Below, one piece after another: positions 25,759 to 36,659 of a stretch of 64,000 bases of DNA. Position numbers and translations under genes: made by a program. This DNA comes from Doris montereyensis. Taxonomy: Eukaryota; Mollusca; Gastropoda; Nudibranchia; Dorididae. How positions within the stretch are numbered: the first letter of the stretch is position 1; each line of letters opens with the position of its first letter. Below the pieces are notes generated by a model that was given only the letters and a program-made list of their open reading frames with translations, did not search any database and was not told the DNA's origin. The stretch covers positions 110,001-174,000 of the forward strand of contig JAXRKP010000098.1 in NCBI GenBank assembly GCA_037039925.1. Reading direction: 5' to 3'.

Positions 25759-25855
25759 AACTTCATCATCCGCATCATCTGAAGAAGAATAGTCGCCTGG
25801 CACGGGCCTGGGCGCTGGAACTGGCACGGACATTGGCAGGGTATGAGCTCTGTTG
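25759..25855 (-). CDS. GAB1: GAB exon 7: proline-rich and acidic linker
   Basis: This 97-base exon encodes NRAHTLPMSVPVPAPRPVPG and then DYSSSDDADDEV. The first half is a PxxP-rich segment of the kind bound by SH3 domains; the second is a Ser/Asp/Glu cluster around a tyrosine, comparable in position to the Ser/Asp-rich stretch before the last SHP2 sites of GAB1. It opens by completing a codon (AG|C, Ser) from exon 6 and ends in phase 0 at GTT|GTAAGT, so the join to exon 8 is clean. The acceptor is CATCTTTCAG. Confidence 0.82.
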
Positions 25856-26139
25856 CTGAAAGATGAGAAATGTCAGAAAAGAAAACAAGATAAATATCAT
25901 CCTAAATCCCAAACCTCAACAATTCAGTTTTTTAATTTCATCGTGGCTGACCAGTCACTGAAGATGAAATTTCAACCCAAGTCACAATGTTAACATGTGA
26001 ATACAGTGATCTGGGATCATATGTTTTATAGCAGTTATCTCCCTTGGCAAGCTTATATCGCATCCTTTCGAGAGAAACCAAAACTAAAATTCCAGTCATT
26101 TTTCCCCCCTTATTCAATCTCAAAATAGTATACAATGAG

Positions 26140-26493
26140 AGATGATGGAGATATGAGTCAACTCATAACTCATTTTGACTCTGGGGATGATTATAGCGAT
26201 GATTATGAGGATGAAACGGTTGACAGCTTATCATCATCATGGCATGGAGACAGCGATAGTGAAAAGAAAAGAAAAGTCATAGGCGTTAGTACTAGCTCTT
26301 GACATGACCGTTAGTCCAATGGCTGATAGCGGTTTAGCTAGAGGTGCCACAAGACGAAGCGGGCGTAGCAGAGGAAGCGGTGAAATAGAGATTTTACACA
26401 GAGAAGAGCTAGGACAGCCTGAACCTGATAATGACTCAGAGTTGCTAGTACTACACAACAGCATGACTATACTGTTTCTGATGCCAGTATTAT
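26140..26493 (+). pseudogene. Possible transposase N-terminal remnant (acidic, then basic)
   Basis: A plus-strand frame encodes MRDDGDMSQLITHFDSGD followed by an Asp/Ser-rich stretch ending EKKRKVIGVSTSS and a stop. A second frame continues with MADSGLARGATRRSGRSRG. An acidic leader followed by a basic Arg/Gly segment is common at the N-terminus of piggyBac-like transposases, but no catalytic domain follows and no terminal repeats were found. It lies in GAB intron 6. The identity is a guess. Confidence 0.28.
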
Positions 26494-26782
26494 AGATGTT
26501 GAAACTACACAATTTCATAGAAAATGCATGCAAACCGTCTTCAACTATCTCCCCTTACACTGCCTATCAAACATAGAAATAGCAATTATCATTAAACCAA
26601 TTGTACACATTCAAGTTCCTTATTGTTCACAAAATGTCTAATTTTTACAATTCTTTCTCTGATATCTTCCTTATTTACTTTTCAAATATTTAAGTATTTT
26701 GTTTAAATATCTAAATCTCATCAACCTAATTTGACAAGAATGAAAGTGTAAAATAAAAAATAAACATCCCAGTAATTATTTA

Positions 26783-27582
26783 AAATGGACTTCATGATTG
26801 CACATCACACACATTCCATCAACAGTTCTATATGGATTTCATGATTGCACATCACACACATTCCATCAACAGTTCTATATGGATTTCATGATTGCACATC
26901 ACACTCATTCCATCAACAGTTCTATATGGACTTCAGGATTGCACATCACACACATTCCATCAACAGTTCTATATGGACTTCAGGATTGCACATCACACTC
27001 ATTTCATCAACAGTTCTATATGGACTTCATGATTGCACATCACACTCATTTCATCAACAGTTCTATATGAACTTCAGGATTACATCACACTCATTCCATC
27101 AACAGTCCAATATGGACTTCAGGATTGCACATCACACTCATTTCATCAACAGTTCAATATGGACTTCAGGATTGCACATCACACTCATTTCATCAACAAT
27201 TCAATATGGACTTCATGATTGCACATCACACACATTTCATCAACAATTCAATATGGACTTCAGGATTGCACATCACACTCATTTCATCAACAGTTCAATA
27301 TGGACTTCAGGATTGCACATCACACTCATTTCATCAACAGTTCAATATGGACTTCAGGATTGCACATCACACTCATTTCATCAACAATTCAATATGGACT
27401 TCAGGATTGCACATCACACTCATTTCATCAACAGTTCAATATGGACTTCAGGATTGCACATCACACACATTTCATCAACAGTTCAATATGGACTTCAGGA
27501 TTGCACATCACACACATTTCATCAACAGTTCAATATGGACTTCAGGATTGCACATCACACTCATTTCATCAACAGTTCAATG
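26783..27582. repeat. 47-bp minisatellite (different sequence), about 17 copies
   Basis: Units of ATGGACTTCAGGATTGCACA, then TCACACTCATTTCATCAACA, then GTTCAAT. Early units read TTCATG/CATTCC/TCTATAT and later ones TTCAGG/CATTTC/TCAATAT, a gradient along the array. Long open frames through it are by-products of a stop-free monomer. In GAB intron 6. Confidence 0.92.
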
Positions 27583-27614
27583 TGAGTTTGTGTCTGACAC
27601 CACTCAGATTTCTG

Positions 27615-27745
27615 TTAGTTTGGTAAATCCATACGCAGTGATCTCAGGGTGAATATAGAGGAAACAGCAAAGTGAAAGATAAGTGAAAGAAGGAAAAGAA
27701 AAAAGGACCTACCAGCAGCACCCGCCAACCGCCCCGATACCACGG
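27615..27745 (-). repeat. Dispersed repeat family A, copy 5
   Basis: Carries CAGTGATCTCAGGGTGAATA, then GAGGAAACAGCAAAGTGAAA, then AAGGACCTACCAGCAGCACC. It lies between the 47-bp array and exon 6 in GAB intron 6. Confidence 0.65.
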
Positions 27746-27968
27746 GAAAACACAACGAAATTAAGCTGACAATTAAGAATAATTTCAATGATATCATTGA
27801 TATAGATCCGTGGTGTTCATATTTTTAGCCAATCATTTTCTAAACTGTTTGATATGCTCCAATTGCTCAAGAGGACATTTATCACCAAACATGACCAAAT
27901 GTAAATAATTAAATGTACTTAATGAATGCCATCTTGCTGCATCTCACATGAAAATTGCAGCAACCTAC

Positions 27969-28016
27969 CTTGGTCTGACAATATGTTGCTTCTTGAAACT
28001 CCTCGTCCGTGTAGTA
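27969..28016 (-). CDS. GAB1: GAB exon 6: 48-base basic linker microexon
   Basis: A 48-base block lies between a CCACATTTTCAG acceptor and a GTAGGT donor. In the phase required by exon 7 it encodes TTRTRSFKKQHIVRP, a short basic segment joining to SNRAHTLPMS. Alternative frames give either a stop in exon 7 or an acidic peptide with no continuation. Exon 5 as written ends one base short of the phase this exon needs; one more A in the AAAAA run at 29,374-29,378 would make the codon AG|T and join cleanly. The call rests on splice signals, phase with exon 7 and position, not on a recognisable domain. Confidence 0.68.
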
Positions 28017-28019
28017 CTG

Positions 28020-29100
28020 AAAATGTGGGCACAATTTTCTGAAATATAACGAATGAAATGGAATGCGTCAAAGTCTGTATTGGATCATTCATGAATTGTG
28101 CTAGTGCCAGTCAGAACCTTCCTGACGCTCTCACGTCAATACTTATTCATGACAAAATGACAGGTCTTTGAAAAAGCGTACTGGCAAATTGAAACACAAC
28201 ACCTTGATTTACCATCAGAAGACAAAAAAAAAAAGGGAAAGAGAAAAGACAAGATAATAAATATATACATTGGATAAATTAGAAGAAAATAAAATTTAAA
28301 AATCATCAAGGACCCAAAATCAATATAATACCAACCCCTGACTGTAAAAATTCATATGACTAAACAAGATCATGCTGGAAAGTATGAATACAACATGAAC
28401 ATTCAGTCTTTTGCTTCTAGTTTTGCTGTACATGACTTTTTGTGAATACATGCTTTATGTACTTTCCAGAAGCAGAAAAATGTTAGCATTGATGAAAGAC
28501 ATTAGAAGTAAGGTCAGAAAGGATTTCACTGCATCCCTACTAAGCGGATAAGACTCCATTTCTATAAGTGCACCAGGCATTTAATAGTATAGGGGTAATG
28601 CGGTATTTGTAAATTCATACATCTGAGGTTATTCAGGTCTTTTTCAATACATGTCAGCTTCATGAAGCCTTTGTCTTATCACAACAATAACAAAAGTAAT
28701 AAAAACTAAACAAGGAGAGAGGCATGACACAGGAAATGACATCATCAACGATCTGAAAGGGCAAGTGTTTTCTTCATTCTTTGAATGTTATTTTAGAATA
28801 TTCTAGTTTTAAAGAGTGTATCAACAACAAAATCGGCAGCTGATGCAATGATAATTTTTTTAAATTCCTTTTTGTCACATGTAAACAATATCAACTGGTC
28901 AAAATTAATGCACTTTTGAGTTCTATAAAAAAAAACAGATGTGGAAAACAATGAAAAGAAATTTGCATGTATTTAGGATAACTGCCAACCTCTCACATCT
29001 GAAAGGAAAAAACCCACCTAGATTTTAATTCTAACTTGTAATGACGCACCCTAATATTTTAGAAGTCAGTGATAATTTAACGTCAATTAAACCCTTTTAT
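28020..29100. other. GAB intron 5: no gene seen
   Basis: Unique AT-rich sequence. No further exon between exons 5 and 6 was recognised, which matters because those exons do not join in phase. Confidence 0.5.
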
Positions 29101-29104
29101 AAAA

Positions 29105-29362
29105 AAACAACAAAAAAGCCTCTTTGGCAAAGTGTGGTGGTAGTTTTCTAGATTTCCCCCAAAATGTCAGAGTCTCTGCCGTTGACTACCGGTTTCTTTG
29201 AACAAAAATTATACAAAAAGCTGACAATACAAATTTTTAAGGTAAAAATATACTTAATAACTCTAAGCACAGCACCACCCCCCTCCCCAAAAACAAAAAA
29301 ACGCCAACCAAACCCTTACTAAATATGTTCTTTTACGTACTGGGTGGCAGTTATGATAACGT
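29105..29362 (-). repeat. Dispersed repeat family B, copy 3 (abuts the exon 5 donor)
   Basis: Carries CTCTTTGGCAAAGTGTGG, then GGTTTCTTTGAAC, then CCCTTACTAAATATGTTC and TTTACGTACTGGGTGGCAG. Its recognisable end lies within about 15 bases of the exon 5 splice donor. Confidence 0.55.
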
Positions 29363-29372
29363 AATAAATCAC

Positions 29373-30300
29373 CTTTTTCCTGCCCATCCGCGTTGCGAGA
29401 AGCAGGCGGTTGCTGACCACGGCGAGCAGGCGGTCGGGCTGGTGCACCCGATGCCGATGAGGATGACGATGACACAGACGAAGGCTGAGGATGGTGATAA
29501 ATAGCATTGGGACTGCCGGACCTTCCATCCTGGCTGTCATTTCCTGAGCCAGAGCGTGGAGGTATGGCCGGTGTGACCATGAGACTGCCAGCATCAACGT
29601 CGTCCTTCCTGTCCGGCACTTCCCCTCTTGCCTCGATTGCCACAAGCTGCTGGTTGGTGGTCTGAGCATTCATGTAGCCGCCGCCGCCGCCGCGATTATT
29701 CGGGCGATGAGGTACGGGAGGGGGTGGGCTGACGTAATGAGACGACCGTGGGATGTCGTAGCCTTGGTTGGCATTGCCAGCTATATGAGGTTTTGGAGGG
29801 GCAAGGACTGTGTTCAGATCAGCCCCAGCGCCCTCTGCCGCGACGGCCTGCTGGGTTACAATTAAGTTTTGATACGGGGATTGTGTATGGCCAGGTCTAG
29901 GAGGCCTTTCGGGGGCGGCATACCGTTATCGGCATCTTTGTAGGAAGGTGGATAATCGTAGTTTTCAGAAGGAGCATTGGACGATGAAACAGAATCAGTC
30001 CGATCGCTGTTATGCCTGGTTTCATGTTTCGACCGCGGTGGAGGGACCTGATATAAAGAGTTTTGGTTTCCATTGTCCGTTTCGTTGGCAGCTAACCCTG
30101 AATTTACACTCTTGGTATGCTGGACAGATGGCACTTTGTACAGTCGTCTTCCACGCCTTACGGGGCTGATGGTAAAGGCCGCCGGTGATGAAGACATCGT
30201 CTTCGTGAGCGGTCTCCTCATACGTAGGTGGCGCTGCCGGGCATTTGTAGTCTGGCACGCTCTCTGTGCTTTCGCTCCTGTCCACTCGCGCCCGGACAAC
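29373..30300 (-). CDS. GAB1: GAB exon 5: main tyrosine/proline docking region
   Basis: This 928-base exon encodes about 309 residues. It opens VVRARVDRSESTESVPDYK and contains repeated YxxP motifs (LYHQP, LYKVP, LYQVP, YDIP, YHHP), which are CRK-SH2 docking consensus sites. It also contains YxN motifs (PYQNL, GGYMNA), which fit GRB2-SH2 docking, and proline-rich stretches (PERPPRPG, PPPPVPHRP) suited to SH3 domains. YDIPRS is a GAB signature. The frame breaks twice. At GGGG 30,162-30,165 the reading shifts by one extra base. At GGGGG 29,911-29,915 it shifts back by one missing base, restoring the first frame. Both are C runs on the coding strand. Between the breaks the recovered text (LYQVPPPRSKHETRHNSD) is clearly family-like, so neither outer frame can simply be read through. 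The acceptor is TGTGACAG|GTT and the donor AAAAAG|GTGATT. Confidence 0.85.
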
Positions 30301-30624
30301 CTGTCACACATTTTGCTGGGAAATGATTCAGAAAATGTTAACGAAATCTGACAACACCAAATCACAGTAGAAAGGTCTCAATGAAGCCTGGAGTTACATA
30401 GAAGTGATATTACGTGAGTATAATAAGATAGGATTATCTACATAATGTATATATGTTTCACACATTGGTTTAGTATACTCAGAGGATTGTTAAAACATAT
30501 TTTTATCAATTATCAATGATACCTTATGTTATTACATGGGTGTTTCATAATGTTGATTAACGACTCGGTAAGATATAATTGTAAAATAGTGTGATCAAAA
30601 TTAGTAGAAGGAATTAGTCTAGAT

Positions 30625-30819
30625 CAGTGCTTCTCAAAGTATCTGATGTGGCAGTTGTTGTTTTTAATTTAATGTGCCACAGACCGGTGAGCGAAACAAG
30701 TATACTATAGTACTCATAGTCATAGTCAAAAAAGCGCACGTTTTTTTTATCTCCACGTACCAGCAGACGATGGCTCGCCTACCATCACCTGTACGCGTAT
30801 CACACTTTAAGTAGCACTG
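30625..30819. mobile_element. hAT-type MITE with 8-bp target-site duplication
   Basis: A 195-bp element has terminal inverted repeats CAGTGCTTCTCAAAGT and, from the other end, CAGTGCTACTTAAAGT (14 of 16 match). CAGTG-type ends are typical of hAT elements. It is flanked by GTCTAGAT on the left and GTCTACAT on the right, an 8-bp duplication with one mismatch, as expected for hAT insertion. No transposase is inside. It sits in GAB intron 4. Confidence 0.75.
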
Positions 30820-31148
30820 GTCTACATGACAGCTTTTCATGAAACAGAAGAAAGAAAGTCTATTCAGATAGACAACACTACAGCATCAGAAAAATTGAAA
30901 ACAAAAATAGCTTTATTTTTCTTCCTTCCTCCCTGTCGTATCGGGTATGAATCCATTCTTAACAGCGAGCAATATAATTGCTCCTACTTCCGGCCCACAC
31001 AATGAAAGTAAGCTATTGAAAAGGAAGCTTGTTTCCGGGCCATCTGGCCTGTACAACAATAATTTTAAAAAGGCCTTTTAAATTGTAAAAATAGCACTTT
31101 AGGCCTGATGGCTTGAAGAAAACATTCAAATCTCAAGTTCTTGTTTAC

Positions 31149-31373
31149 CAAGTGAGATATAGGTGGGTGACGGAGACCCCTCCGCCTCAACGTTGGCTTT
31201 GGGGTCTTTGCTGGGCGGCTGGGTGTTAACCACCATGGCTGAGGAAGCGACGTGTCCAGCGGTGGACACAGGGGCACTTCCTGCATGCCCGTTACTGCCA
31301 TGGCTGGAGACAAGGGGGTCAGTTTTGGGTGATGTTTGGGACACTGCCGGCTTAGGCTCTGGAAGGTCTGTGG
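31149..31373 (-). CDS. GAB1: GAB exon 4: Ser/Pro/Thr-rich linker after the PH domain
   Basis: The 225-base exon is open in the phase set by exon 3 and encodes TDLPEPKPAVSQTSPKTDPL, followed by a Ser/Gly/Ala stretch and ending SPSPTYISL plus one base. It has no fold that I recognise; low complexity and proline richness are normal for the segment that follows the PH domain in GAB scaffolds. The TYISL near its end sits roughly where vertebrate GAB1 has a tyrosine-leucine motif, and could be a phosphotyrosine site. The acceptor is TTTCATTTCAG and the donor is G|GTAAAC. It ends in phase 1, whereas exon 5 as read needs phase 0, so either a small exon is missing or there is an indel in one of the two. 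Confidence 0.78.
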
Positions 31374-33200
31374 CTGAAATGAAAGTCAACACATGCAAGC
31401 TGAGAAATGATTTTGAAACCGGTGATGAAAACCCAACGCCACAATGGCATGTGACTGACTGGAGCATTAAAAGTAAAGTTAATTGAAATTTTTTATAAAA
31501 GTTAATACTCGTTTGTATGGTAAGAGTGAAGATTTAGATATGATTAGCTAGAAATGTTTCAGTAAAGGATGGTTATTCATTTAATATTCCATGGTGATGG
31601 TTGCAAATTCCAGTACAGTAAGTTTTCTAAAAGTGTTCTTCCATTTTCTCAAACATTATTAAAATCCTTTGATAGCACAGGAAGATAGTATCTGAGTGAC
31701 TTGTCTAACATATTCTTAGGAGCTTAATTTAGGAAGGGAACAAAAATAAAAAAATACTTTGAAGCTTTTGAGTGATACAATTTGAGGCAAAGGAAGACAA
31801 AGCTTTTAAGAAATCAAAATAATTTTCATATTGAGTGACGTTAAACAGGAAAGCGTACTTAAGCTATGCTACGTAACTTATACAAACGTGATAGTAATTA
31901 TCAAAATGTTTTCCAAGAGAGACAAATCATTCGACTCCATCAAGCCTGACCCATGAGAAACAACAAGAATTCAAACCATTCAAGTCATTCTTTTAGTAGC
32001 CACAACATGCAGATGAAAGACACTTTGACAATTAGGGCATCCCAGGACATGGGGGAACCCAGTGAAACCAAACACTACATCGGGGGGTGCGGATGATGAA
32101 GAGGAGGAGGAGGAGGCAGAGCAGGACGATGAGGATGAAAAAGACATGGGTCAAGATATACGTCTAAGCTATTTATTTCAAGAGATTAACTAAATTCAAT
32201 AACCCTTCCTGCCCCTTCTCCTTAAAAAAAAAAAAAGAACAATTAACCGTGTATATACAAATGACGACTGCAAGTACTTTCAGCACTAAATCTCATGATA
32301 TGCTTTATGCCCTGTATTGTTCTAAGGGTGAAATATTTTCAATGCCGTCCACCACAGCTTAGGAAGAAAAGACAATTTTCATTGACCACAAAGAGTGACA
32401 GCTGAAAGTCATAAGGCGTTAAAGGGCTACACACCACTGTCAGTTCAGAGTTATTGTTAACAGTAAATCTAATCTTCCACAACAGACCAATTCTTTGAAG
32501 AAAACTTTTCAGAGGAGGAAATGAGTACGTAGAGAAAAGTCACAGGTAGCATTTGTAGTCTTCGTTATAGAAATGAAAGAGAACATCTTGTTATTTGATT
32601 AAAAATTGTCCTCAAACTTTTGTGCTATTTATTAACATCTTCAAACTATCTACAAACATCTGTCTCAGATGAAAAAGAAAGTTCCGACAAGCAAGACTTT
32701 AAGAATTCCTGGTTCAGAATCAGGGTTGGGATTGGCTGAGATTTCACTCAGGTGAAAAATATGTGGCTCAAACACAATTCAGCTGGACACGAAATAAGAT
32801 TCAGTGATAACAATAAAAACAACAACAATTTTTAAAATACTGTAAATCTAGATATCTATGCATCAACACTCTCTTCTTCAAAACCATTTGTTTTCTTCAC
32901 GTTTTAAATTGTAAGCAGTCAATCTGTGGCTTCGCATAGAGCTTCAGTATATTCCGCAGATGAATCCCAGCCATACAGAACAGAAATCTAATGTGTGAGG
33001 AGCTACTGCCAGTGATAAAACCAAACATTGCCCGTAACACAGTTCCTTTAGAACATAAAATGCTTTCCATTTGATGTGTAGCATCACACACAACTAATTG
33101 ACTGCTGCACTCTAGCCTCTGAGGAACCATAGGAAACAACCAATTTTAACTACACATAACATGTAGTTATTGATGTCAGACTGGACCAGAGGCAAAGCTG
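31374..33200. other. GAB intron 3, right part: no gene seen
   Basis: Unique sequence. A GAGGAGGAG / GATGAGGATGA stretch at 32,098-32,145 is a short purine-rich simple repeat. Nothing else supported. Confidence 0.5.
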
Positions 33201-33204
33201 TACC

Positions 33205-33385
33205 ATAACATTGCTTTGAGGCACATAACATTGCTTTGAGGCACATAACATTGCTTTGAGGCACATAACATTGCTTTGAGGCACATAACTTTGCTTTGAG
33301 GCACATAACTTTGCTTTGAGGCACATAACTTTACTTTGAGGCACATAACATTGCTTTGAGGCACATAACATTGCTTTGAGGCACC
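33205..33385. repeat. 20-bp minisatellite, 9 copies
   Basis: Units of ACATAACATTGCTTTGAGGC, with a middle block reading AACTTTG and one AACTTTA. The centre variants are grouped, suggesting expansion from within. In GAB intron 3. Confidence 0.93.
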
Positions 33386-33389
33386 ACTT

Positions 33390-36300
33390 TCCACTGTCAG
33401 AGTTTCACATAATTTAAACCTGGAACCTAAAATGTACACATGCCCATTCTAAAGATTGGTAGATTTCCAACAGTGATTTTATCTGATCCTGACAATGAGA
33501 TGAGATGTACACAAGCTTTTTTTCAAATTCAATAACGTAATCTGTCAATAGCCAGAGAATACAATGCCAATAAATAAATTTATGTCATAATAGATGTAAG
33601 GGATATTTGTTACTCTGATTGAATGAATTCTCGTCAAAACAACATTTGGGGAACATAAGGGGGAAAAAAGGCCCCACATCGATACCTCGATCTTCATCTA
33701 AACACTCACTTTATGAGACAATGCTACTGTTTCAGTTCTCTAATGTTTGACTAAAATTGTTCATACTCTTTTATGCCTATTCCCCTTCCCCACTAGCACT
33801 ACTCAAACAACAAACAAAAGCTATTCCAGATAATGGTCCTGGTCAATCCTTACAGATGTCTGTTAAATGAGTACTAAAATTGGTGTCTATGACACTTTTG
33901 TCTCTTCAAGCTGATACTGTTAACACATTCTTGATTACATTGTATTACATACTGTGTACATTGTGCATAATTACCAACTACACTATCTTGTAGATGTTGT
34001 ATGCTTGGACAACAACCTATAAAGGCCACCAGGATGCCTCTATTAAGGTGAGCATGATTTCGTTACAGTACACAAAAAGGGCAGTGTTGACATACAAAAC
34101 ACTAACACAAAATTGCATCTTCCCATTTAAAAAACATTCTACTACGAGGAATGTCCTATGATATGGAATAATCGCCTTCTCTTCTCTTTTCCCACTCCAC
34201 TGAAACTACTGGCTCAAAACTTGTTAATCGACTCAGAGCGAGTTCCTCAGAGAGGACCACTGTACCATTGTAATTCTATCTTTAACTCTAACTGTATGTA
34301 AATGCACTCAAATCTAACACTATTTACGAGTGAAGAGCTTAGCTGAGGTACCAGCACTATCTTTTCCCTCCAATATTCTCTTGACCACATCACATTGTAA
34401 CATTCCTCTTTGCATGGGTAATTAAATCAATACTTCTTTCTGTCTCTTCAAGTACATGTATTATTACTATTAGTGCTGCTTTTCTTTTAAGTCAAACAAG
34501 CAAATTATAGTTGTAAATGTGTATTTGCTTCCTTGAAATCACTCCGTCCACCATACATGGGGATCTAAATTTCAATTCAGAGTATTCAGTCTAAAAAGCA
34601 AGATGAAAGACTTGTAAAGAAGTCAAAGGAAAGAAGTAGGACCTACCAGTTGTTCCCATCAAACCCCCACTTCGCAATTAACCACAAACTGTCCTTTTAG
34701 CCTCAGAATCCGAGTTATTGCTTTTCCTTTCATTCACTACACACAGGAGAATAAAAAAAATATCCTAAAACATCCAAAAGAAAACTCAAAGTCAAAGGCA
34801 ATCAGATTTTTCACGTTTTCGATCATGCATGAGACACCAAGACTGAAAAAGGTGCGGTCTCAAAAAGCTGTCATGCCGTAACAGACCTGCATGTCTCAAC
34901 ACACTGCATTCCTGGGCAGTGATGGAAGAACAGACTGCATGCACGCAGAATTTTCAAAAAACAACAACAGAAAAAAGGAGAATAAAAACAATAACAAAAA
35001 ACCATGGTGTTCTGTAAGTGACGTCTGTAAATGACTATAAAGGCAAGCAAACAATGAAGAAGACGGGTTTAGCCGCCCCGCTTTCTGATGCGTCACGCGG
35101 ATCTCTTTTTGTATGCTCAGCATTTACAAAATAATAAAAAAAACATTATAAAGGAAAAATAATTCAGGGTAGAAAGATAACTGAATGAGCTTATGAGACA
35201 AAACAAAACAAACAAAACAATAAAGTAAAAAGAAACCCACAAACAAAACTAATGTAATTATGACATAATGAAAACAAAAACTTACAAAAAGAAAAGAACA
35301 AACAGCAAACTACAAAGAGAAAATATAAATTACAGTAGACACCCAACTCCATGACATGAAAACAGGGGGATGGGGAAAGAGAGGGCCAAGGAAAACCAAA
35401 AACAATGATATACTATAACAAATATCAAAATTTAAAAAAAGCAATGATTGTAACAAAATTTGTTAAAACAAACAAAGAAAAACAAATGAAGATGAAAGAT
35501 GAAAAAAAAACACCCTAGAGAACAGGCGAGGCACAAAAAAAATGAACGAATAAAATGACAGACCGCTAAGAGCAAAGGAGGCCATTGCAAGACACAGCAC
35601 CAACTACAAACTTTTCAAATTTTTGTGTGAAAAGAGTTACTTACACAATCAGGTAATCCATGAAATATTTCACGGTAGAGAAACAAATTGAGAGTGGGAG
35701 AAAAACAGAAAACGCTGGGTAAAATATGGCATAAGAGGAAATAGCTCAGCTTCTCTTAACATTAGATAAAAAATAGCTGCAAGGCACATGTTGACCACAA
35801 ATATCCCCCCCCTAAAACACACCAAGATTAATATCATTTGGTATAATTACATATACACATTTGTCACAAAGATATAATTTTATTTTCTACAAAACTTTTG
35901 TTGCAAATTGACTTAAACATACCACAGTAATCGGGTATTGAAATTATCCAGTCATGAGGGTTAAATACAAGGTGAAAAGAGAGCGAATAAAATATATAAT
36001 TTACCATCATTCCACAAAACAAGGTGTCAAGTAATATTAAGTGTGATGTGCCCTTTTAAAAAATTCTTTAAATTAGAAACGTTCTCAGTCAAATCGACAC
36101 AAACAGAATCATAGAAACAAAATGAATACGCCAACCTTAGACTGTAAACAATGAAACCATACAAATGTGTTAATGGTTTTTGCTTTATATTCCTTTTTTC
36201 TATCGTTACTTTTTAATTTTGCCTTCTTTATGCTTTTTTTTTTTTTTTTTATCTTAAGGACAAAGATTTACACGAATAAAAAGATGACTAGTGTAGCGAA

Positions 36301-36555
36301 ATCTTGAAATAATCGTTTATCCTGCTTGTAAATTTTTGTCATTTCAACGTTTTTAAACTGCACACATCCAACCACTCTCCCACAAACAAATGCAAAGTGG
36401 AGCCTTATCTCAAGTCTCTTAGGGAGAACTTCTAGCAATTTAGAATTACTAATAACAAACAGGTGATAAATGCATTGCATATGGAGAAAAAAACAGTATC
36501 TGATATGCACTGTGCCAAAAACATCTGATGTCTAGTCAGAATGTAAACCAGGGGA
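33390..36555. other. GAB intron 3, left part: no gene seen
   Basis: Unique AT-rich sequence with one family A repeat (listed separately), an A-rich stretch at 34,960-35,540 and a T run at 36,233-36,250. No exon recognised. Confidence 0.5.
34540..34675 (-). repeat. Dispersed repeat family A, copy 6
   Basis: Carries CTCCGTCCACCATACATGGG, then AAAGCAAGATGAAAGACTTG, then GAAGTAGGACCTACCAGTTG. More diverged in the middle than the other copies. In GAB intron 3. Confidence 0.6.
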
Positions 36556-36560
36556 CTCAC

Positions 36561-36657
36561 GATTGTCTTCCTGTTTCAATCCGCACACGTGACAGAGACA
36601 CCGTACCCATGAGGTCATCTCAGTTTCTGTATCAACAGCTAGGTAATAAACACGACT
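36561..36657 (-). CDS. GAB1: GAB exon 3: last strand and C-terminal helix of the PH domain
   Basis: The 97-base exon encodes SRVYYLAVDTETEM, then TSWVRCLCHVCGLKQEDN. This is the closing strand ([RK].[FY]YL.A) and the C-terminal helix (E.M..WV.C.C..CG) of the GAB PH domain; the helix tryptophan that defines PH domains is present. It opens in phase 0 after a CCCTATCAG acceptor and ends with one base of the next codon at a GTGAGT donor. Exon 4 supplies the other two bases (C plus CC, proline), so the join 3-4 is clean. The two cysteines of the CHVC motif are typical of the family and need not bind metal. Confidence 0.87.
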
Positions 36658-36659
36658 CT

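Noticed and set aside
26845..27652. Open frames of 90-246 codons rich in HQQF, TSHSFH and similar repeats
   Set aside because: They are translations of the 47-bp tandem repeat in all three frames; no start context, no domain, no non-repeat coding part.
29319..29669. Alternative minus-strand frame over GAB exon 5
   Set aside because: Shadow of the real frame, which carries YHHP, IPPRSGSG and the splice-compatible end.
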